DNA of 42,729 bases from Lachnoclostridium sp. UBA1308 (GTDB lineage Bacteria > Bacillota > Clostridia > Lachnospirales > Lachnospiraceae): assembly GCA_002307215.1 (NCBI GenBank), contig DBTU01000003.1:94096-136824 (forward strand). The letters run 5' to 3'. A model generated the notes under the pieces. That model saw nothing but the letters and a program-made list of their open reading frames with translations. It was not told the origin of the DNA and did no database searches. Shown piece after piece: positions 1-8,481 of this stretch. The translations under genes and the position numbers were made by a program. The number at the start of each line of letters is the position of its first letter. Positions within the stretch are counted from its first letter, which is position 1.

Positions 1-85
1 TTCGTCGTACCATGACCCTCTTCTTTTTAAGTTTCGTTTATGATAGGGGAATTGTTTACCGAATCATCCTTTATGGATAGATTCC

Positions 86-838
86 TCAAGCAGGCCTATT
101 TTTTTTCCTTTTCAATGCAAAAGCACCGGTCAATAACGCTCCTGCGCCATAGATCAAACCGTAACTAACTACACCGGTTTTGGGTGCGGAGGAAGAGCTG
201 CCAGTATTCTCGGTGCCTGTAGCTGATCCGGCAACTGCGGCATCCGTAGTATTGGAGTCGCTATCTTTAATCGGACTGTTTCCATCAGCATCCAGTAAGG
301 TGAAGGTTACACGAATGGTTTTTACCTCTTTGAATACAGAACTGTCTACGATATTGGAGGAAGCGGTCGAAAGATCCCCATCCGGGGTCCGCGCACTTTC
401 GGGGAGAACACCGGCCCATGCATTGTAAATGCTGTAACTCATTGTTGTGCCCTTATCATCCACACTTGTGTAACCCTTGGTAAAGCTGACCTCTTCTCCG
501 TTGATTTCGATAGAGTCGAGCTGGATAAAGTATCCCGGAAAACTCTTTTCGCCCATCTGGATGACCGGGAGAACTGCGGAAGCGCCGACTGCTTTGCCAT
601 CTGCTGTCCCAGTAAAATCAAGACCAATCGTATACTGGCCCACACCGGTGATGGTTTCGCTGGTTTCCTTCACTCCGGTGAGCGGATCACCCAGATAAAT
701 AATCTTGTAGGCAGCATCACAGTAACCAAGATATGCGGTGTTGTCTGTTGGTGCGGCACTGGCTTCTACCGGTGCAAAACTAAATACAAGAGCAATGGCA
801 CAAAGTGAAGCAAATAAGGTTTTTGTTACTTTTTTCAT
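86..838 (-). CDS. Cell-wall-anchored protein with a carbohydrate-binding-like module
   Basis: This is a 250-residue secreted protein. Residues 1-28 form a signal peptide (two lysines, a hydrophobic run, then small residues). Residues about 35-185 form one beta-rich module that clearly resembles the C-terminal module of the GH5 lipoprotein at 25189-27015: both contain a TGxGxYTxxLDFTGT stretch, a PGY motif, a PE-AR-DGD segment and a closing KT-x-x-TF strand. Residues 186-217 are a Ser/Thr/Asp linker. Residues 218-222 read APKTG, followed by a hydrophobic helix and a KRKK tail, which is the layout of a sortase sorting signal with A in place of the usual L. The start ATG has an AAGGAGGG site. 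It lies 101 bp downstream of the solute-binding gene on the same strand, so co-transcription is plausible. I infer a surface glycan-binding role; no catalytic domain is visible. Confidence 0.8.
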   Translation of the reverse strand: MKKVTKTLFASLCAIALVFSFAPVEASAAPTDNTAYLGYCDAAYKIIYLGDPLTGVKETSETITGVGQYTIGLDFTGTADGKAVGASAVLPVIQMGEKSFPGYFIQLDSIEINGEEVSFTKGYTSVDDKGTTMSYSIYNAWAGVLPESARTPDGDLSTASSNIVDSSVFKEVKTIRVTFTLLDADGNSPIKDSDSNTTDAAVAGSATGTENTGSSSSAPKTGVVSYGLIYGAGALLTGAFALKRKKNRPA

Positions 839-864
839 AAATACCCTCCTTGAAGTTTTTTATA

Positions 865-892
865 TAATCAGGTCATTAGAAGACCATGATTA
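865..892 (-). promoter_or_regulatory. Hairpin between the solute-binding gene and the wall-anchored protein gene
   Basis: Inverted arms TAATCAGGTC (865-874) and GACC-A-TGATTA (882-892) pair with one bulged base. There is no T-run on the minus strand, so a processing or stabilising hairpin within a two-gene transcript fits better than a strong terminator. Confidence 0.35.
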
Positions 893-939
893 TTAAGTGA
901 ATTACGGCATTACATCAAGTGTTAAGTAGCCGTTATGTT

Positions 940-2613
940 CTATTGGTTTCCCCTGTTGTTGTAGCGATCCAGTGCTGCCTGTTGATAACCGAGGCATTCA
1001 TCCAAACCATTAGAGCGCAGGCTTTCCATAAAGCTGTCAAAGGAATCCACGGCTTCTTGACCCATAATGTATTTGGCGTCATATTCCTGAACCATGGTCG
1101 AGATAGCAGTGTAGAGGCTATTGTAAGAACTGCCCTCTTCCTCTGTCAGTGTAATTCTTCGAGAAAGCATATTGGTTTTTTGGTTATCCCATATTTTTTT
1201 ACTTTCAAGAAGACCGTCCGCACCAATGTAAAAATGCTCAAGATATTCCCAGTTGTAAAGTCCGAGGCCGTTACCCCGGGCGTAATATTTTATTGCTTCG
1301 GTAGCACTTAAGCCATCGGAATTTTTCATGACTTTATCCGTGAAGGATAAGGAACCATCAGATGCTACAGTATAGGATTCATTTTCGATACCATAGAAAT
1401 TAGTCAACATACCCTCATGCGTATATTGATAGTCCAGCCACATGGCAGCAAGCTCCGGGTCCTTACAACCGGAAGTAATATAAGCGGGATTACCGCTGGC
1501 TCCGGTTGAGGATTTTATTACATAGGGGGTATCTCCTTCCTTCATAACCGGATTGGGAACAGCCGTGATGTTACAGTTTTCATTAGCGGTCAGTCTGTTT
1601 AATACGGCTCCGTTGCTGGTGTAGGTCCAGATAGTCGTAAAGGCGAGTGAGGTATCGTTCATGATATTCTGGGCATCAGCGATACCGGTCGGATTGCTCA
1701 TGAAATCTGGATCGATTAAACCTTCCGCATACCACTGACGCATGGTATCCAGCCAGTTTTTATAGCCATCCTCGAGAGCACCGTATTTTACCGTTCCATC
1801 GGTCTGATAGAATTCCGGATAAATACCAAAAGCGGTGATAAAGGAGCCGGTGAAGCCATAGCCGTTTTGTGTAAGCAATAAGGGCTTTGCCATTCCCGAG
1901 TTTTTCGCGGTCGTAAGAGCGTCATGCCATTCGGCGATGGTACTTGGAACATCGAGTTTGAGTGAATCCAGAATATCTTTACGGACAGCAAGTCCGGCAA
2001 ATTCTTTTTCTCCTTCTATTGTGGTATCGCTGGAATTAAGACCGTAGATCCCTATATATTTACCGGAATCAGTTATGACTTCCTTTTTTAGTGCCGGATC
2101 AGCGTCAATAAAGCCACGGTAATTCGGCATATATTGATTGACCAAATCCGTGCAGTCAAGCAAAAAGCCGTCTTCAACGCCCTTTTCACTGCCTCCCGGG
2201 TAATCAGCAAGACCGGCTCCGTATATTATATCGGGGAGCTCCGAGGATGAAAGCATCAATCCAAACTTCTCATTTGCGGAGGATACGGATACTGTAACCC
2301 AGTTTATATGTATATTCGTTGCTTCTTCCATTGCCTTCACTCCGGGAAGATCATTTGGATCAGGCAGGTAGTTATTATCGTAGATGGTCCAAATGGTTAA
2401 CTCCTTTTTTTCTGCTGATAATGGAAGTGGAAGCTCACTCAGAGCAGTCTGTGCAGGAGCAGTAATTGTTCCGGTAACAGTAGCGACAGTATTGTCTGTG
2501 GATTCGCTGTCATCGCTACTTTTTTTGCATCCGGTTAATAAGGATGTAAGCAATAAAACACTTAATATTACAGCTGCAATCCGGTTTAAATATTGGTACA
2601 ATAATTTTTTCAT
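940..2613 (-). CDS. ABC transporter solute-binding lipoprotein (LplA-like, family 1)
   Basis: This 557-residue protein begins with a hydrophobic signal ending in a lipobox (L-L-T-G-C, lipidated Cys29) and a Lys/Ser/Asp/Glu-rich linker. The body has the features of large LplA-type extracellular sugar-binding proteins of Firmicutes: an ELTIWTIYDN start, ELPDIIYG, and DPELAAMWLDYQY in the C-terminal half. It should capture an oligosaccharide outside the membrane and deliver it to the two permeases encoded divergently from 2881. A good ribosome binding site (GGAGG) precedes the ATG. Its promoter and a TetR-type operator lie immediately upstream. The neighbouring rhamnosidase-like enzyme suggests a rhamnose-containing ligand, but the ligand cannot be read from the sequence. 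Confidence 0.88.
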   Translation of the reverse strand: MKKLLYQYLNRIAAVILSVLLLTSLLTGCKKSSDDSESTDNTVATVTGTITAPAQTALSELPLPLSAEKKELTIWTIYDNNYLPDPNDLPGVKAMEEATNIHINWVTVSVSSANEKFGLMLSSSELPDIIYGAGLADYPGGSEKGVEDGFLLDCTDLVNQYMPNYRGFIDADPALKKEVITDSGKYIGIYGLNSSDTTIEGEKEFAGLAVRKDILDSLKLDVPSTIAEWHDALTTAKNSGMAKPLLLTQNGYGFTGSFITAFGIYPEFYQTDGTVKYGALEDGYKNWLDTMRQWYAEGLIDPDFMSNPTGIADAQNIMNDTSLAFTTIWTYTSNGAVLNRLTANENCNITAVPNPVMKEGDTPYVIKSSTGASGNPAYITSGCKDPELAAMWLDYQYTHEGMLTNFYGIENESYTVASDGSLSFTDKVMKNSDGLSATEAIKYYARGNGLGLYNWEYLEHFYIGADGLLESKKIWDNQKTNMLSRRITLTEEEGSSYNSLYTAISTMVQEYDAKYIMGQEAVDSFDSFMESLRSNGLDECLGYQQAALDRYNNRGNQ

Positions 2614-2637
2614 AAATCATCCTCCATAAATATATTG

Positions 2638-2653
2638 GTAAGTAAATACTTAC
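2638..2653. promoter_or_regulatory. TetR-type operator 1 (solute-binding gene)
   Basis: GTAAGTAAATACTTAC is an inverted repeat with 7-bp arms. It lies at the predicted transcription start and leader of the solute-binding gene, just downstream of its -10 box. Three similar sites occur at 2761, 2850 and 7600. Confidence 0.75.
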
Positions 2654-2659
2654 ATATTA

Positions 2660-2688
2660 AAAATACTATTATGCAGTGTAAATGTCAA
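2660..2688 (-). promoter_or_regulatory. Promoter of the solute-binding gene
   Basis: On the minus strand there is a perfect -35 TTGACA (2683-2688), a 17-bp spacer and a -10 TATTTT (2660-2665). The predicted start falls on operator 1. Confidence 0.65.
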
Positions 2689-2760
2689 TAATAAAATTAA
2701 TAATAAACCTAATATTCAATCAAATAGACCATTAAAATAACGCAATGTACAAATATATAT

Positions 2761-2775
2761 TAAGTGAATACTCAC
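2761..2775. promoter_or_regulatory. TetR-type operator 2 (upstream half-degenerate site)
   Basis: TAAGTGAATACTCAC keeps the AAGT/ACT core of the operator family but breaks some outer pairs. It lies between the two divergent promoters and upstream of the permease -35 box, so it may be an auxiliary site. Confidence 0.5.
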
Positions 2776-2811
2776 ATATATAGATATACGGAAAATTTGC
2801 AATACTTATTG

Positions 2812-2840
2812 TTGACAAACAAAATAAAAGCATTTAATAT
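2812..2840 (+). promoter_or_regulatory. Promoter of the permease/GH106-like operon
   Basis: TTGACA (2812-2817), a 17-bp spacer and TAATAT (2835-2840). The predicted start is near 2847, immediately before operator 3. Confidence 0.7.
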
Positions 2841-2849
2841 AAGTGTTGA

Positions 2850-2863
2850 TAAGTAAGCACTTA
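2850..2863. promoter_or_regulatory. TetR-type operator 3 (permease operon)
   Basis: TAAGTAAGCACTTA has 5-bp inverted arms TAAGT/ACTTA in the same register as operators 1 and 4. It sits just downstream of the -10 box, where a bound repressor would block initiation. Confidence 0.68.
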
Positions 2864-2880
2864 GTTATATAGGAGGATTT

Positions 2881-3855
2881 ATGAAAGGAAAACAGAAAAA
2901 GAAAACAAAGACACCGGGATATATAGAAGGGAAGGGATTGAGGGCATTTCCTCATAATATAGCGTTGGATTTTAGAAAAAACAAACTGCTTTATCTGATG
3001 AGTCTCCCAATTGTAATCTGGTTCATAATATTTTGTTATGTCCCGATGGGTGGAATTATGATGGCCTTTGAAAAATTTTCCCCGGTCAAAGGACTTCTGG
3101 GGAGTAGCTGGATAGGTCTTGATAATTTTGTGGCATTTTTTCAAGGACCTTATTTCTTCAGGCTCATGAAAAATACGGTGGTTCTGGGTGTACTCGATTT
3201 AATTGTCGGCTTTCCCGCGCCCATTCTATTTGCATTATTATTAAATGAAATTTCCTCGAAGAAATTTAAAAAAACCGTTCAGACAATTAGTTATATGCCA
3301 TATTTTATATCCTCTGTGGTCTTATGCGGTTTAGTCATGGATTTCTGTGCTAGCGGAGGTGTCCTTTCTAATTTGGTAGCATCGGTAACGAACAGTGATG
3401 GACGTAATCTGCTTGGGGTGTCTAGTTATTTTAGACCGATATTTATCCTGTCGAACTTGTGGCAGGGAATAGGCTATGGAAGTATTATTTACCTTGCATC
3501 ACTTAGCAGCGTTGATCAGGAGCTTTATGAGGCGGCGGTCGTGGACGGTGCAAACCGAATGAAGCAGACCCTACATATTACACTACCGGGAATAGCACCA
3601 ACCATCATTATTATGCTGATTTTGCGTATTAGTACTCTTTTACAGGTGAGTAGCGATAAAATCCTGCTGTTATATAATCCATCCATTTACAATACAGCGG
3701 ATGTTATTAATACCTATGTTTATCGGGAGGGTCTGCAAAATTACAATTATGGCTTGAGTGCAGCGGTAGGACTTTTTAACTCGTTGATTGCCACTGCGTT
3801 ACTGTTGATTACAAATAGAATCAGTGCGAAGTGTTCGGATACTAGTTTGTTTTAG
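2881..3855 (+). CDS. ABC transporter permease, LplB-like
   Basis: This 324-residue inner-membrane permease has a basic N-terminal tail, a first membrane segment around residues 35-58, and several further hydrophobic helices. It carries the EAA signature EAAVVDGANRMKQTLHITLP that docks the ATPase subunit. Residues and length match LplB/YteP-type polysaccharide permeases that pair with LplA-type binding proteins. An AGGAGG site is 5 bp before the ATG. It is first in an operon with the second permease (17 bp away) and the GH106-like gene. No ATPase gene is nearby, as is usual for systems that use a shared MsmX-type ATPase. Confidence 0.9.
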   Translation: MKGKQKKKTKTPGYIEGKGLRAFPHNIALDFRKNKLLYLMSLPIVIWFIIFCYVPMGGIMMAFEKFSPVKGLLGSSWIGLDNFVAFFQGPYFFRLMKNTVVLGVLDLIVGFPAPILFALLLNEISSKKFKKTVQTISYMPYFISSVVLCGLVMDFCASGGVLSNLVASVTNSDGRNLLGVSSYFRPIFILSNLWQGIGYGSIIYLASLSSVDQELYEAAVVDGANRMKQTLHITLPGIAPTIIIMLILRISTLLQVSSDKILLLYNPSIYNTADVINTYVYREGLQNYNYGLSAAVGLFNSLIATALLLITNRISAKCSDTSLF

Positions 3856-3872
3856 AAAAGAGAGGGATGAAA

Positions 3873-4760
3873 ATGGTAAAGAAAAAAAGCTTTGGAGAAA
3901 TCGTTTTTACAATACTTAATCACTTAGTAATGCTCGCTCTTTGTCTCATCTGTATTATCCCAATGTGGCATGTGGCCATGGCCTCGATCAGTGATCCGAC
4001 TCTGGTGAGCGCGACAGGTGGGTTGATCTTGAGACCCCTTGGCAAAGCGTCAATTACTGCATATAAAATTATACTTACTTATAGAGGTCTGCTCACGGGC
4101 TATGGAAATACTATATTTTATGTAATCGCTCAATGTGCCCTGACCGGTATTCTATCCGTGATCGGAGGCTATATAGTGTCTCGGAAGAGCTTCCGTTATA
4201 GGAATTATTTGATGTTCTTCATGATCTTCACCATGCTCTTTAACGGTGGAATGATTCCTACCTACATGGTAGTACGTAATTTGAATATCATTGATACCAG
4301 ATGGGCCATGTTAATTCCCGGAGCGCTAAGCGTATTTAATATTATTATCATGAGAACAGCCATACAAGGTATACCGGACAGCTTGGAGGAATCGGCGAGA
4401 CTCGAAGGTGCAAATGAGTTAGTCATTATGTTTCGAATTATTCTTCCATTATGTAAGGCGTCCTTTGCGGTTGTCATGCTGTTTACCGCAATCGGAAAAT
4501 GGAATGAATGGTTTACCGCTATGATTTATCTTCCGACGAAGACTTCATTATTTCCGCTTCAGATGTTTATGAGGGAGCTGCTGATTAAATCCTCGGGGGA
4601 TGCCATTAATCAGGCGGACATGATTTCCGACGCACAGATTTATATGACATTGGTCAAATATGCGGCAATTATTGTAACTACCGTGCCCATTCTGTGTGTG
4701 TACCCCTTTGTACAAAAGCATTTTGTAAAGGGTGTCATGATCGGATCAGTGAAGGGATAG
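3873..4760 (+). CDS. ABC transporter permease, YtcP-like
   Basis: This permease has about six membrane segments. Its EAA-type loop LEESARLEGANELVIMFRIILPL and FxKG tail are typical of YtcP/YesQ partners of LplB. I prefer the ATG at 3873 because AGAGGG lies six bases before it, whereas the ATG at 3867 directly abuts the ribosome binding site. That gives 295 residues. It forms the heteromeric channel with the preceding permease and should accept substrate from the lipoprotein encoded at 940-2613. Confidence 0.9.
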   Translation: MVKKKSFGEIVFTILNHLVMLALCLICIIPMWHVAMASISDPTLVSATGGLILRPLGKASITAYKIILTYRGLLTGYGNTIFYVIAQCALTGILSVIGGYIVSRKSFRYRNYLMFFMIFTMLFNGGMIPTYMVVRNLNIIDTRWAMLIPGALSVFNIIIMRTAIQGIPDSLEESARLEGANELVIMFRIILPLCKASFAVVMLFTAIGKWNEWFTAMIYLPTKTSLFPLQMFMRELLIKSSGDAINQADMISDAQIYMTLVKYAAIIVTTVPILCVYPFVQKHFVKGVMIGSVKG

Positions 4761-4848
4761 GGTGCGGAGGCTCGCGTCAATACTAGTCAGACAAGAACGA
4801 ATTGCAATAAAATAATAGCTGCACTAAGGCAGCGGAATTGAGGTCAAT

Positions 4849-7542
4849 ATGAAAATATTTATGGAAGAACTTTTGGAACAGAGGGAAGATAATTATATCA
4901 TGCCCTTTTTATGGCAGCATGGTGAAGCAGAAGAGAAACTGAGAGAATATATGGAGGCTATTCATAGCTGTGGTATCCGGGCTATCTGTGTGGAGGCAAG
5001 ACCGCATCCGGATTTTCTCGGTGCGGGCTGGTGGCATGATATGGATATTCTGATTGATGAGGCAAAGAAGAGGGGAATGAAGCTATGGATTCTGGATGAT
5101 GCTCATTTTCCGACCGGCTATGCCGCAGGAAAAATTGCTGAGTCAGAGGATAAATACTGTAAGCAGTACATAAGCCAGAAGTATATTGATGTTTGCGGGC
5201 CTATACCTGAGGTTGAGGTTAACCTTACCGCAATGATGATGCCGCTCATGCTGCCTTCAGGGCTTGATTTGGGAATGTTCGGTATGAGTTCAGAGAAGAA
5301 GCGCTATTTTACCGATGACAGAATCTTAACAGTACGTGCATATTCGCTAGGCAGAGATTCTTCCTTAATGGGGGAAGGAATTGATCTAGTCTCAAAGATT
5401 GTGAATGGAACATTAATCTGGGATGTTCCGAAGGGCGCTTGGAGGGTTTATGTTCTTTACATTACCAGGAATGGTGAGGGACGCAGTGACTATATTAATA
5501 TGATGGATAAAGCTTCCTGCAATATCCAAATAGAAGCGGTATATGTACCACATTATGAGCACTACGGTCAGGAATTTGGAAAAACAATTGCCGGATTCTT
5601 TTCCGATGAACCTTGCATTGGCAATACAGTGGGATATAATTTTGATGAATCCATCGGAAAGAAGAAGACACCGCTTCCCTGGAGCAGTCAACTTGAGAAG
5701 ATGCTGGAAGAAAAGCTGGGAGAAGAATTTCTTCCTTATTATCCTGCTCTTTGGACCGATATGGAGGATGATAAGAGGAATGCCAAAGTTCGTTATGCCT
5801 ATATGGATTGTGTAACCAGACTTGTAGAAGAGAATTTTTCCAGACCGATTGGTCGTTGGTGTGAAGAAAAAGGAGTGGAATACATCGGTCACATCGTGGA
5901 GGATAACAATCAGCACAGCAGGCTCGGAAGCAGTCAGGGACATTTCTTCCGCTCTATGATGGGACAGCATATGTCCGGAATTGATGATATCGGAGGCCAG
6001 GTTATTCCGGGAGGAGAAAATTACAAACGAGAAGCGTTGCTGGGTGCTGAGAAGGAGGGAGAATTTTATCACTTTGAGCTTGGCAAGCTTGGCTCTTCCC
6101 TGGCACATATCGATCCAAAGAAGCAGGGGAGAGCAATGTGTGAGATATTTGGAGCCTATGGTTGGCAGCTGGGAATGCGGACGATGAAATATCTAATCGA
6201 TCATTTTCTGGTAAGAGGCATCAATGCATATGTTCCGCATGCATTTTCGCCAAAAGATTTTCCTGATTCGGATTGCCCACCCCATTTTTATGCCGGCGGA
6301 GAGGATCCTCAATTTAAATATTTTAGAAAGCTGATGCACTATACCAATCGCATGTGCCATCTGTTGAATAAAGGAATGCATATTGCTCCGGCTGCTGTAT
6401 TATACCATGGAGAAGCAGAATGGACGGGTGGCTGTATGTTCAATCAGAAGGTTGCAAGAGAGCTTCTGGAGAATCAGATTGATTTCGATATTTTGCCCTC
6501 CGATGTATTTGCGGATATGGCGACATATAAGGCAGCCTTCGATCATAAACTGCGGGTAAATGGTGAGAGTTATGATTGCTTTATTATCCCATATGCCGAA
6601 TTTATCACAAAGGAAGTAGCGGCTTTTGCCGAAAAAGCTTCAAAAAAAGGATTTCCGGTATTCTTTGTTCAGGGATTACCAAAGGGTATCTGTGACAGTA
6701 AGAAATCGGAAGAGGAGAGGCAGTTACTGGACGGATTGTCAGAATGTAAGGTGGTATCACTGACCGATTTGTCAAAAGCCTTAAAGGAGAAGAAGCTGAA
6801 TGAAATAAGCAGTGACAAGGAATTTGATGCTCTACGCTATTATCATTATCGTAAGGAGCAGACAGAGCTTTATATGTTTTCCAATGAAAGCATTGGCGAA
6901 ACATATGATGGTTGGATCACGGTAATTTCAAAAGGGAGTGTAAGCTTATATGATGCTATGGAGAACAGGGTACTTCCGGCAGAATACAAAGATATTCAGA
7001 ATGGAACAAGCATACATATTAAGTTATCACCCTACCAGAGTGTGGTAGCCCTGTTTGATGATCTGAAATCGATAGAAGAACAAAGCTTTTCCGTAGGAAA
7101 GCAGGTTATGAAGCTGGAAGGAGACTGGCGAATTTCAAGTGCTGAAACCGGAAGGTATCCGGAATTTAGTCCTGTTACAGTCGCAAAGGATTTAAAAAGT
7201 ATTGGCCGAATCTTACCTGCTTTTTCAGGCTACCTCTGTTATGAAAGTGAGTTTATGTATGATGCGACTCTTTCAGGCAGGGAGGTATTGATTATATCGG
7301 ATGCCTATGAAGGTGCCGAGGTCTGGCTGAATGACTGTTATCTTGGGATGCAGATCTGCCCGTCTTATCAATTTACTATGGGAGAAGCGTTAAAAAACGG
7401 AGAAAACCTTATTCGGATTGAGGTTGGAACAACCCTGGACCGGAAGGTGAAATCCCTTCCTCAGGATATACGATCCCTGATGTTTTATTCAAAGATAACG
7501 GAACCTACAGGTATTGTAGGAAGCGTGGAAATCTGGAACTGA
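4849..7542 (+). CDS. Cytoplasmic GH106-like glycoside hydrolase, probable alpha-L-rhamnosidase
   Basis: This 897-residue protein has no signal peptide. The N-terminal two thirds look like a TIM-barrel of the GH106/related rhamnosidase group: WWHDMDILIDEAKKRGMKLW followed by LDDAHFPTGYAAG, a FFSDEP motif, and GHIVEDNNQ. The last ~150 residues form a GH2-type sugar-binding jelly roll (LEGDWRIS, VWLNDCYLG, NLIRIEVGTTL). It is downstream of the two permeases, and the rhamnose isomerase/kinase/aldolase genes follow 1 kb later, so cleavage of imported rhamnosides is the most coherent role. The 88-bp gap after the permease contains no obvious promoter, and the ribosome binding site (TGAGG) is modest. 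Exact family and catalytic residues need a profile comparison; a related uncharacterised GH2-like hydrolase is the alternative. Confidence 0.68.
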   Translation: MKIFMEELLEQREDNYIMPFLWQHGEAEEKLREYMEAIHSCGIRAICVEARPHPDFLGAGWWHDMDILIDEAKKRGMKLWILDDAHFPTGYAAGKIAESEDKYCKQYISQKYIDVCGPIPEVEVNLTAMMMPLMLPSGLDLGMFGMSSEKKRYFTDDRILTVRAYSLGRDSSLMGEGIDLVSKIVNGTLIWDVPKGAWRVYVLYITRNGEGRSDYINMMDKASCNIQIEAVYVPHYEHYGQEFGKTIAGFFSDEPCIGNTVGYNFDESIGKKKTPLPWSSQLEKMLEEKLGEEFLPYYPALWTDMEDDKRNAKVRYAYMDCVTRLVEENFSRPIGRWCEEKGVEYIGHIVEDNNQHSRLGSSQGHFFRSMMGQHMSGIDDIGGQVIPGGENYKREALLGAEKEGEFYHFELGKLGSSLAHIDPKKQGRAMCEIFGAYGWQLGMRTMKYLIDHFLVRGINAYVPHAFSPKDFPDSDCPPHFYAGGEDPQFKYFRKLMHYTNRMCHLLNKGMHIAPAAVLYHGEAEWTGGCMFNQKVARELLENQIDFDILPSDVFADMATYKAAFDHKLRVNGESYDCFIIPYAEFITKEVAAFAEKASKKGFPVFFVQGLPKGICDSKKSEEERQLLDGLSECKVVSLTDLSKALKEKKLNEISSDKEFDALRYYHYRKEQTELYMFSNESIGETYDGWITVISKGSVSLYDAMENRVLPAEYKDIQNGTSIHIKLSPYQSVVALFDDLKSIEEQSFSVGKQVMKLEGDWRISSAETGRYPEFSPVTVAKDLKSIGRILPAFSGYLCYESEFMYDATLSGREVLIISDAYEGAEVWLNDCYLGMQICPSYQFTMGEALKNGENLIRIEVGTTLDRKVKSLPQDIRSLMFYSKITEPTGIVGSVEIWN

Positions 7543-7570
7543 TGGACCTGATTGGATATTACTGTAATAG

Positions 7571-7599
7571 TTGAAATAATAGAGTCCTTGTGGTATATA
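7571..7599 (+). promoter_or_regulatory. Promoter of the TetR gene
   Basis: TTGAAA (7571-7576), a 17-bp spacer and TATATA (7594-7599), running directly into operator 4. Confidence 0.6.
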
Positions 7600-7613
7600 T
7601 AAGTAAATACTTA
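7600..7613. promoter_or_regulatory. TetR-type operator 4 (autoregulation)
   Basis: TAAGTAAATACTTA matches the central 14 bp of operator 1 exactly. It lies between the -10 box and the ribosome binding site of the regulator gene, the usual position for autorepression. Confidence 0.75.
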
Positions 7614-7630
7614 GTTAAGGAGAACGGCGA

Positions 7631-8233
7631 ATGACTGAAAAACCAGAGAGTAAAAAGTTTGTGCGAATGGGTAATGAGAAAAGAAGTAAGCAGATATTGG
7701 AGACAGCTTGTCGCCTGTTCGCAAATAAAGGATACGATGCGGTTACGACAAAGGAAATAGCTAAGGTTACAAAGTGTAGTGAAGCATTGATTTTCAGATA
7801 TTTTCCGACCAAAGAAATCATATATCAGGCATTGTTTGATGAATGGAACGCAGGCATGAAGGACCCTGTAATATTAGAAATGATTGAGGGGTCATCTTTA
7901 AAAACACTGGAGAAGTTTTATGTGGATATTACCGGTAATAAATTTGTCAAGAATACTAAAATAAGTCCAAAGCTTGAAGGCGCCATATATTCTAGAGTCA
8001 GTAAACAGAAGGAAATAATCAAAATCATTGAAAGCAGCCCGGATATGGTTAGAGATACGATTGAACCTGTTATAATAAAGGGTCAGGAGACGGGAGAAAT
8101 AAAGGTAGGAAGCAGCTTTGAAATGGCACTTACCTTCTGGACCTTGATCGCTGGTGAATGGTATATTACAAGGAACTTTTCCGGAGTGCATCCTAAGCTG
8201 ACCTTTGATTATATTAAAGGAATATTATTCTGA
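7631..8233 (+). CDS. TetR/AcrR-family transcriptional regulator
   Basis: This 200-residue protein has the TetR N-terminal helix-turn-helix at about residues 15-60: ILETACRLFANKGYDAVTTKEIA followed by EALIFRYFPTKEIIYQAL. The C-terminal ~140 residues form the variable helical ligand-binding and dimerisation domain. AAGGAG precedes the ATG by nine bases. Its own promoter contains operator 4, and sequence-matched sites sit at both divergent promoters of the transport unit. I infer a local repressor of rhamnoside uptake and hydrolysis, probably relieved by a sugar or glycoside ligand. TetR regulators of glycan uptake are less common than LacI, AraC or DeoR types. Confidence 0.88.
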   Translation: MTEKPESKKFVRMGNEKRSKQILETACRLFANKGYDAVTTKEIAKVTKCSEALIFRYFPTKEIIYQALFDEWNAGMKDPVILEMIEGSSLKTLEKFYVDITGNKFVKNTKISPKLEGAIYSRVSKQKEIIKIIESSPDMVRDTIEPVIIKGQETGEIKVGSSFEMALTFWTLIAGEWYITRNFSGVHPKLTFDYIKGILF

Positions 8234-8240
8234 ATAAGTC

Positions 8241-8356
8241 CACTGAAAAAGTCATACTATGCTTTATATCACTCTGGATAAAGATGGTGATTGTGCAAAT
8301 TGACGAAGTCATACATCTTCCTTCATGTCAAGTCTGTGAATGAGACTTTTTCAGTG
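8241..8356. repeat. 116-bp element with 13-bp perfect terminal inverted repeats (MITE-like)
   Basis: CACTGAAAAAGTC (8241-8253) is exactly repeated in inverted orientation at 8344-8356. An additional AAGTC/ACTT similarity lies outside with one base slipped. The 90-bp interior has no open frame. The size and perfect ends fit a small non-autonomous mobile element, or a very long-looped hairpin; no target-site duplication is clear. Confidence 0.45.
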
Positions 8357-8463
8357 ACTTCATTAAATCAGGGAGAGCAGTTTTTACTCCTATTTATATT
8401 AATTTTGAGGAATTACCCGCAGAATATGAATCGGTGGGCTTTTGTGATGCGATTATGACATAA
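8344..8463 (+). pseudogene. Possible 3' remnant of a lost gene
   Basis: An open frame of 39 codons ending at TAA (8461-8463) has protein-like composition (it ends FCDAIMT) but no start codon or ribosome binding site. A stop codon lies directly before it. Its 5' end coincides with the right arm of the 13-bp inverted repeat. I read it as the truncated end of a coding sequence; the family is not recognised. The rest of 8234-8619 holds the inverted-repeat element and the promoter region of the rhamnose genes. Confidence 0.35.
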
Positions 8464-8481
8464 ATAATAAATAGACAGAGA

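Noticed and set aside
893..905. Fifth TetR-type operator upstream of the wall-anchored protein gene
   Set aside because: Only AAGTGAAT-TAC resembles the core; the second arm is missing, so it is not supported as a binding site.
5413..6108. 231-codon open frame antisense to the GH106-like gene
   Set aside because: It lies inside a clear 897-residue coding sequence, with low-complexity antisense composition and no initiation signals.
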